Shown here: positions 43,851 to 47,955 of the stretch, piece after piece
Layout of the letters: each line of letters opens with the position of its first letter
Position numbering within the stretch: the stretch's first letter is position 1
The notes under the pieces: model-generated
The model's database searches: none
What the model was told of the DNA's origin: nothing
What the model saw: the letters and a program-made list of their open reading frames with translations, nothing else
Source: Helicobacteraceae bacterium
GTDB lineage: Bacteria > Campylobacterota > Campylobacteria > Campylobacterales > Helicobacteraceae
Assembly (NCBI GenBank): GCA_900770765.1
Contig: CAAGLK010000137.1
Span: 1-47,955 of the forward strand
DNA length: 47,955 bases
Direction: 5' to 3'
Program-made: the position numbers and the translations under genes

Positions 43851-44669
43851 ATGAAAAATATTTTTAAAAAACTTTATAACTTCATAAATAGCTGGACTGG
43901 GACAATTATTATCGTCTTAGCAGTTATATTTTTTATCGCGCAAGCCTTTATAATCCCTAGCGGAAGTATGCTAAAAACAATGCTTATAGGCGATAATTTA
44001 TTTGTTAAAAAATTCTCCTATGGAATCCCAACCCCTACAATTCCTTGGCTTGAGATTCCAATAATGCCAGATTTTAATAAAAATGGGCATTTAATTGAAG
44101 GGAAGCGACCAGAGAGAGGCGATATTGTGATTTTCCGCTATCCACTAGAACCTAAAATTCATTATGTAAAACGCCTAGTAGCCACGCCCGGCGATAGTGT
44201 GCTTTATACAAAAGAGGGCTTATGGGTGCATTTTAGCGGTGATTCTAAATATAAAGATGAAAATGCAAAAAAAATAGAATTTAGCGGTAAAACCTTTTAT
44301 TACGAGCCTTATCTTAGATTCCACCCTGGAATAAATTATGAAGTTACAAATATAGACGCCTTTAGACAACTTCAAGTTTTACACTCAAATGGTGAAAAAA
44401 TAGCAATGCAACAAGTGCGATTAAACAATGGCGAAGAAGCCTATTTTAAGCAAATTGAAAAAGATAGCTTTTTTATGATGGGGGATAATAGAAATAACTC
44501 AAACGACTCTCGCTTTTGGGGTTCTGTGGAATATCGCTATATTATAGGTAAACCGTGGTTTATTTACTTTAGCTTTGATGATAATTTTAATATCCGCTGG
44601 AATAGAATGTTTAAAAGCATAGAAAGCATAGAAAAAGAAGCGTTATTAAAAGAATCTAAGGAGGGCTAA
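43851..44669 (+). CDS. lepB: Signal peptidase I
   Basis: It removes signal peptides at the inner membrane. I start at the ATG at 43851, with AAGG upstream; an in-frame extension into folD is not needed. The 272-residue product has one N-terminal membrane helix (~17-36) followed directly by FIIPSGSMLKTML with the catalytic Ser, then RGDIVIFRYP, HYVKRLVATPGD with the catalytic Lys, and FFMMGDNRNNSNDSRFWGSV. It overlaps the next gene by one base (TAATG). Confidence 0.97.
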   Translation: MKNIFKKLYNFINSWTGTIIIVLAVIFFIAQAFIIPSGSMLKTMLIGDNLFVKKFSYGIPTPTIPWLEIPIMPDFNKNGHLIEGKRPERGDIVIFRYPLEPKIHYVKRLVATPGDSVLYTKEGLWVHFSGDSKYKDENAKKIEFSGKTFYYEPYLRFHPGINYEVTNIDAFRQLQVLHSNGEKIAMQQVRLNNGEEAYFKQIEKDSFFMMGDNRNNSNDSRFWGSVEYRYIIGKPWFIYFSFDDNFNIRWNRMFKSIESIEKEALLKESKEG

Positions 44670-45349
44670 TGTTTGAATTACCAAAGGTTTATGAAATAGG
44701 CATTACGATTTTAGCACTTTTAATTGCAATTATTGGACATGAAATTATGCATGGAGTTGCAGCGCTAAAATATGGCGACACTACTGCTAAGGATTCTGGT
44801 AGGCTTAGTATAAATCCGCTAGTGCATATTGATTTAATAGGTTCTATTTTAGTGCCTGGCTTACTTATAGTATTTAATGCGCCTTTTCTTTTTGGCTGGG
44901 CTAAACCTGTGCCTGTAAATATCAATAAAGTAGTGCGAAATGGCGGCTACTTTGGCGCATTTTGCGTATCATTAGCTGGAATCTCTTATAATCTAATTTT
45001 AGCTATTTTTGCTAGTTTATTATTATTTTTAATTAATCTAAACTTCACAAACGAGCTAAGTTTAAGCACACAAGCGGAATTTGCACTATTTATTGGAATC
45101 TTTTTTATATTGCAACTTATTATTTATAATGTAATTTTAGCAGTGTTTAATATCTTGCCAATCCCACCACTTGATGGCTCACAAGCCTTAGCATATTTAG
45201 GACTTATGTTTAAATCACCATTTTTTGCAAATCTATTTTCTAGGATTCCACCTTTTGCTGGTATGCTTGTGTTAATTATAATCTTAAGCACACCTTTAGT
45301 TAGCATTGTGGCAGTACCTGCGCAAACCATTATTAATTTATTCCTATAA
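44669..45349 (+). CDS. M50-type (site-2 protease-like) membrane metallopeptidase
   Basis: A 226-residue inner-membrane protein with about five to six hydrophobic helices. IIGHEIMHGVAALKYGD near residue 24 is the zinc HExxH. FNILPIPPLDGSQAL near residue 160 is the second conserved block with the NPxPPLDG-type Asp ligand. It has no PDZ domain, so it is the compact type that may act on small proteins or membrane anchors. Substrate unknown. It is translationally coupled to lepB. Confidence 0.92.
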   Translation: MFELPKVYEIGITILALLIAIIGHEIMHGVAALKYGDTTAKDSGRLSINPLVHIDLIGSILVPGLLIVFNAPFLFGWAKPVPVNINKVVRNGGYFGAFCVSLAGISYNLILAIFASLLLFLINLNFTNELSLSTQAEFALFIGIFFILQLIIYNVILAVFNILPIPPLDGSQALAYLGLMFKSPFFANLFSRIPPFAGMLVLIIILSTPLVSIVAVPAQTIINLFL

Positions 45350-45358
45350 GGAGATTTT

Positions 45359-45784
45359 ATGCAAATATTTCTAGCAAGCGACCATGCAGGCGTTGGCTTA
45401 AAAAGCATTATAATAGAATTTTTAAAAGAGCTTGAAATAGAATCCATAAATTTAGGCCCCAACAATACAGATAGAGTGGATTACCCAGATTTTGCAGATG
45501 CATTATGTGAAAATATTTTAAACAATGAAGGCTCTCTTGGAATCCTAATTTGCGGTAGCGGCATAGGGATGAGCATCGCAGCAAATCGCTATAGTGGTAT
45601 AAGGGCGGCTTTGTGCAATGAGCCACTAAGTGCGAAGCTAGCAAGAGAGCATAATGACGCTAATGTGCTTTGTCTAGGGGCTAGACTTATAGGGGAAGAT
45701 ATGGCTTGTGAGATTGTAAAGAGTTTTTTAGATTCCACCTTTGCTGGTGGGCGACACGCACTAAGAGTAAAAAAGCTAAGATAA
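45359..45784 (+). CDS. rpiB: Ribose-5-phosphate isomerase B
   Basis: It interconverts ribose-5-phosphate and ribulose-5-phosphate. The 141-residue product has FLASDHAGVGLK at its start, the DYPDFADALCE strand, LGILICGSGIGMSIAANR with the catalytic Cys, and AREHNDANVLCLGARL. The LacA/RpiB family also includes galactose-6-phosphate and allose isomerases, but RpiB is the usual form in Helicobacter. ATAAGGAG lies before the ATG, 9 bp after the protease gene. Confidence 0.96.
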   Translation: MQIFLASDHAGVGLKSIIIEFLKELEIESINLGPNNTDRVDYPDFADALCENILNNEGSLGILICGSGIGMSIAANRYSGIRAALCNEPLSAKLAREHNDANVLCLGARLIGEDMACEIVKSFLDSTFAGGRHALRVKKLR

Positions 45785-45795
45785 AAGGATAAAAA

Positions 45796-46134
45796 ATGGC
45801 GCAATTTTGGCAATGGATATCTCTAACCGCTTTTATTTTGTTTGTTTTATTTATGGTTGTAAAAACATTTTTTTATAAATCTGTCGCACAAAAAGAGGAA
45901 AAAAACAGCGCCGTAATGAAACTAACCCTACAAGAAGCAGAGATTCTAATAAGAAAGCACCAGCTACAATTACAAAGAGCATTAGGAAATATTGATATTT
46001 TAACAGATGAAATCACCGCCTTAAGAAATGAAGTAAAAGTATTAAAACAGCGAAACTCGCAATATAGAGTTGAAAGCGAAAAATATAAAAGCAAAATAAA
46101 AGACCTAGAGCAAAAAATAGAAGCATTATTATAA
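45796..46134 (+). CDS. Small membrane-anchored coiled-coil protein
   Basis: A 112-residue protein of unknown function. Residues ~7-25 form one hydrophobic helix. The rest (~35-112) is charged and heptad-rich, a predicted coiled coil (EAEILIRKHQLQLQRALGNI..., then KSKIKDLEQKIEALL), probably in the cytoplasm. AAAAGGATAAAAAATG gives a good start, 11 bp after rpiB, so it is likely in the same operon. I do not recognise a family. Confidence 0.78.
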   Translation: MAQFWQWISLTAFILFVLFMVVKTFFYKSVAQKEEKNSAVMKLTLQEAEILIRKHQLQLQRALGNIDILTDEITALRNEVKVLKQRNSQYRVESEKYKSKIKDLEQKIEALL

Positions 46135-46255
46135 TTTAATCGCTTTTGGCTATGCGATTTTATCAATTTTTGGAGATGCGATTTCAATCGCACTATTGTA
46201 GCAGAATAAATTTCGCTATCCATATTCTAAAAAGTTTTTACAATATCTCTCCACT

Positions 46256-46409
46256 TGTCATTGCGAGACTTTGCAAAAGCAGAAGCGCGCGTTGCGGACG
46301 CAACTCGCCCTCACCAGCAAATCCAACGCCTTATATTTACAAAGCAACCTTGCAAATTGTTCAACATTGTAGATTGCTTCGTTACACTAACGCTTCACTC
46401 GCAATGACA
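46256..46409. repeat. 154-bp element with TGTCATTGCGAG terminal inverted repeats
   Basis: It begins TGTCATTGCGAG and ends CTCGCAATGACA, perfect 12-base inverted ends. Inside, AGATTGCTTCGTTACACT near the right end is typical of this palindrome family, which occurs dispersed in many bacterial genomes. It fills half of the 307-bp gene-free gap 46135-46441. It has no coding capacity for a transposase. It may be a non-autonomous mobile element, or act as a terminator between the converging genes. Confidence 0.8.
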
Positions 46410-46441
46410 AAAAATAATCCACTCCGCCAACTACTCTCCAC

Positions 46442-47944
46442 CTACCGCCTTTTATGCTCTCTTAAAATCCTTTTAATCTCAAAATACAATATAAACATCC
46501 CACCCTTATACCAGCCCTTTACCGCCTTTATTAACGCCTCCCCTAGCTTGTAAGTAATGCTTTCTTTATCCTTTAAACACTCGTTATAATCGTGGTAGGA
46601 TTCTAGCGGCGGTAGCTTAAGTGATGGGTCTAATCTAACTTTTTTCTCATAATCTCGCTTAACTTTTCTTGCTTTAATTATCGCATTAGCTAAAGAAAAA
46701 GGCATTTTTAAGATTCCACTAAAACTCTTAGAATCCCGCACTAAAATCCGCCCTAGCCTATAAGCTAAATGCCCCCTAACTCTCCGCCTAGCAGGACTTA
46801 ATGCGCCGATTCTACTCTCAATCCTAGCTTCACTACTAGGCAGCTTATAATTTTCTCTAACAAGTGCAAAAAACGCCGCTATTTTAGAAATTACTTCTTC
46901 GCTTAACGCCCCTTTTTCTCTTAATTCCTTAAAATCCTTTTCAATCTCGCTATTAACACAAGGGAAGCGTATCCCAGCAAGTGCAGTGGTGTGATAAAAA
47001 TCAAAGCTAATAATGCTTTTTGTAATGTTAAGCCCAAGAATTGCAGGCCACTTTAAGCCAAGCTCGTGGTTATTTCCATAAGCTAAAAGTAAGCGATTTT
47101 GCTCTAATAATCCCTTGTGTTTCCATAATGATACATAATTTTTCGCCGCCTCCCTATGCGCTACAAAGCACCCACTACCGCTACCCCAATTCATAAACTC
47201 ATCGGCAATTTCATTAGGTCCTAAGCCTTCTAGTGCTTCATATTTTATAGGTGATGGTCTTATATCGCTTCTACAAATTATCACAATATCATATAAAGAT
47301 TTTTTACTAAACTCATAAGATTCCATTAGCTTAAATGTAGCATACATTCCATAATATAGCTTCGCACTCCAAAAGCCGTGTAAAAACTTCTGCTGAGATT
47401 CCAGCTTATAGCTTTTAATGCAAGGATTCTTTTTAAGAATAGAATCCATCGTGCTTTGTGGAATCTTTAAATTATACTCGCTACACAACGCCTTATAAGT
47501 GTGTGGCATATTCTCTCTAAAATTATTATGCGTAGCAATCTCTGGTGGGCATTCCTTAGCTATTTCTACTTTTAAGGCGCGATTCGCCCAATAATACCCA
47601 CCCATAAGACTAGGCCACTCTTGATACTCATCCCATGAGAATAAAAACACATCCGCATCTAAAGGAGTAGCCATTGTATCAATTACTTCTTGTAAATTCT
47701 CCACCCACGCACCGCGAAATACACCATATAGACAAATTGCGATTTTTTTCTTAGGTAGCGGCATATTATCTCGCAAGAATCGTTGCATTTTTTTATTATA
47801 AAGATTCCAATATCGCCTAGCACCCTCTAGCTTCATTTGAGAATAAATAAAACAAAGAAATTCATAAGGAGCACTCTCATATTGTAAAGGGACGAAGAAT
47901 TTTTCACCTTCACTATAATCTTGTAAGCTAAAATAATCAATCAA
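46442..47944 (-). CDS. Glycosyltransferase-like surface-glycan protein, 5'-truncated at contig end
   Basis: The frame is open to the contig end, so the N-terminus is missing; the first possible start (TTG at 47944) touches adapter sequence. About 500 residues are visible. KKKIAICLYGVFRGAW near residue 66, DADVFLFSWDEYQ near 97 and YDIVIICRSDIRPSPI near 218 resemble capsule/LOS glycosyltransferase-like proteins of Campylobacter and Helicobacter. I cannot name a family firmly. The C-terminal third holds two copies of a motif, YRLGRILVRDSKSFSGILKM and YKLGEALIKAVKGWYKGG. The second copy matches the end of the SGNH-like gene at 19681. The role in surface polysaccharide synthesis is inferred. Confidence 0.65.
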   Translation of the reverse strand: MIDYFSLQDYSEGEKFFVPLQYESAPYEFLCFIYSQMKLEGARRYWNLYNKKMQRFLRDNMPLPKKKIAICLYGVFRGAWVENLQEVIDTMATPLDADVFLFSWDEYQEWPSLMGGYYWANRALKVEIAKECPPEIATHNNFRENMPHTYKALCSEYNLKIPQSTMDSILKKNPCIKSYKLESQQKFLHGFWSAKLYYGMYATFKLMESYEFSKKSLYDIVIICRSDIRPSPIKYEALEGLGPNEIADEFMNWGSGSGCFVAHREAAKNYVSLWKHKGLLEQNRLLLAYGNNHELGLKWPAILGLNITKSIISFDFYHTTALAGIRFPCVNSEIEKDFKELREKGALSEEVISKIAAFFALVRENYKLPSSEARIESRIGALSPARRRVRGHLAYRLGRILVRDSKSFSGILKMPFSLANAIIKARKVKRDYEKKVRLDPSLKLPPLESYHDYNECLKDKESITYKLGEALIKAVKGWYKGGMFILYFEIKRILREHKRR

Positions 47945-47955
47945 AGATCGGAAGA
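47945..47955. other. Probable Illumina adapter remnant at the contig end
   Basis: AGATCGGAAGA equals the first 11 bases of the standard Illumina adapter (AGATCGGAAGAGC). Its position at the extreme end of the window makes a library artefact far more likely than genomic sequence. Confidence 0.9.

Noticed and set aside
46146..46553. Plus-strand frame of 135 codons near the right end
   Set aside because: It runs through the 154-bp palindrome element and then into the 3' end of the glycosyltransferase-like gene on the other strand; no family resemblance.

Overview
The window is about 48 kb of an AT-rich genome from a Campylobacterota bacterium, most likely a Helicobacter, probably an enterohepatic one. 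This rests on gene content, gene order and protein lengths read by eye: nadC-nadA-psd in a row, fba beside a PEB4-type PpiC isomerase, flaG-fliD-fliS, an acnB-type aconitase, a short-form thiC, and a selenocysteine formate dehydrogenase cluster. No prophage, insertion sequence, CRISPR array, rRNA or tRNA was seen. The right edge is a contig end: the last 11 bases match the start of the Illumina adapter, so they are probably not genomic.

Layout. 2-2384 (+): the 3' part of an LptF/LptG-type permease gene, overlapping purH. 2420-11878 (-): thiL, nadC, nadA, psd, bpt, mltC, a DJ-1/PfpI protein, efp, fba, a PEB4-like isomerase and a DsbB/DsbI-family protein. These cover thiamine and NAD synthesis, phosphatidylethanolamine synthesis, envelope maintenance and translation. 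11964-16116 (+): a near-consensus sigma-28 promoter, then flaG, fliD, fliS and a FliT-like gene, then a DUF2156 protein. 16212-19469 (-): a large soluble protein with two Cache-like domains, and a di-heme cytochrome c peroxidase. 19681-21100 (+): an SGNH-hydrolase-like gene switched out of frame by an (AG)9 tract. 21271-23829 (-): acnB. 24015-31349 (+): cysK, thiC, mrp, lepA, eptA and dgkA. 31511-32902 (-): a DASS/SLC13 transporter. 33020-42467 (-): the formate dehydrogenase cluster (ferredoxin-like protein, TorD-like chaperone, Tat-target small protein, fdhA with an in-frame UGA, fdhB, fdhC, fdhD), ending in a frameshifted SGNH paralogue with a poly-G tract. 42559-46134: a small cytochrome c (-), then folD, lepB, an M50-type protease, rpiB and a small coiled-coil protein (+). 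46442-47944 (-): a glycosyltransferase-like gene cut off by the contig end.

How they work together. The formate dehydrogenase genes form an almost complete periplasmic respiratory complex with its maturation factors. EptA uses phosphatidylethanolamine (made through Psd) to decorate lipid A and releases diacylglycerol, which the adjacent dgkA product can recycle. The two SGNH-like genes and the terminal glycosyltransferase-like gene look like surface-glycan functions. Two of the three carry simple-sequence tracts of the kind used for phase variation, and two share a C-terminal sequence module.

Beyond the genes, the window is rich in small repeated structures. The word GGAATC/GATTCC is strongly over-represented in genes and appears as inverted pairs at gene borders. 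There are two copies of a ~120-bp long-hairpin element with paired sequence differences, two elements of a TCATTGC-ended palindrome family, a GC-rich degenerate repeat that has entered the coding sequences of two unrelated proteins, and five 9-bp tandem repeats in the predicted flaG leader.
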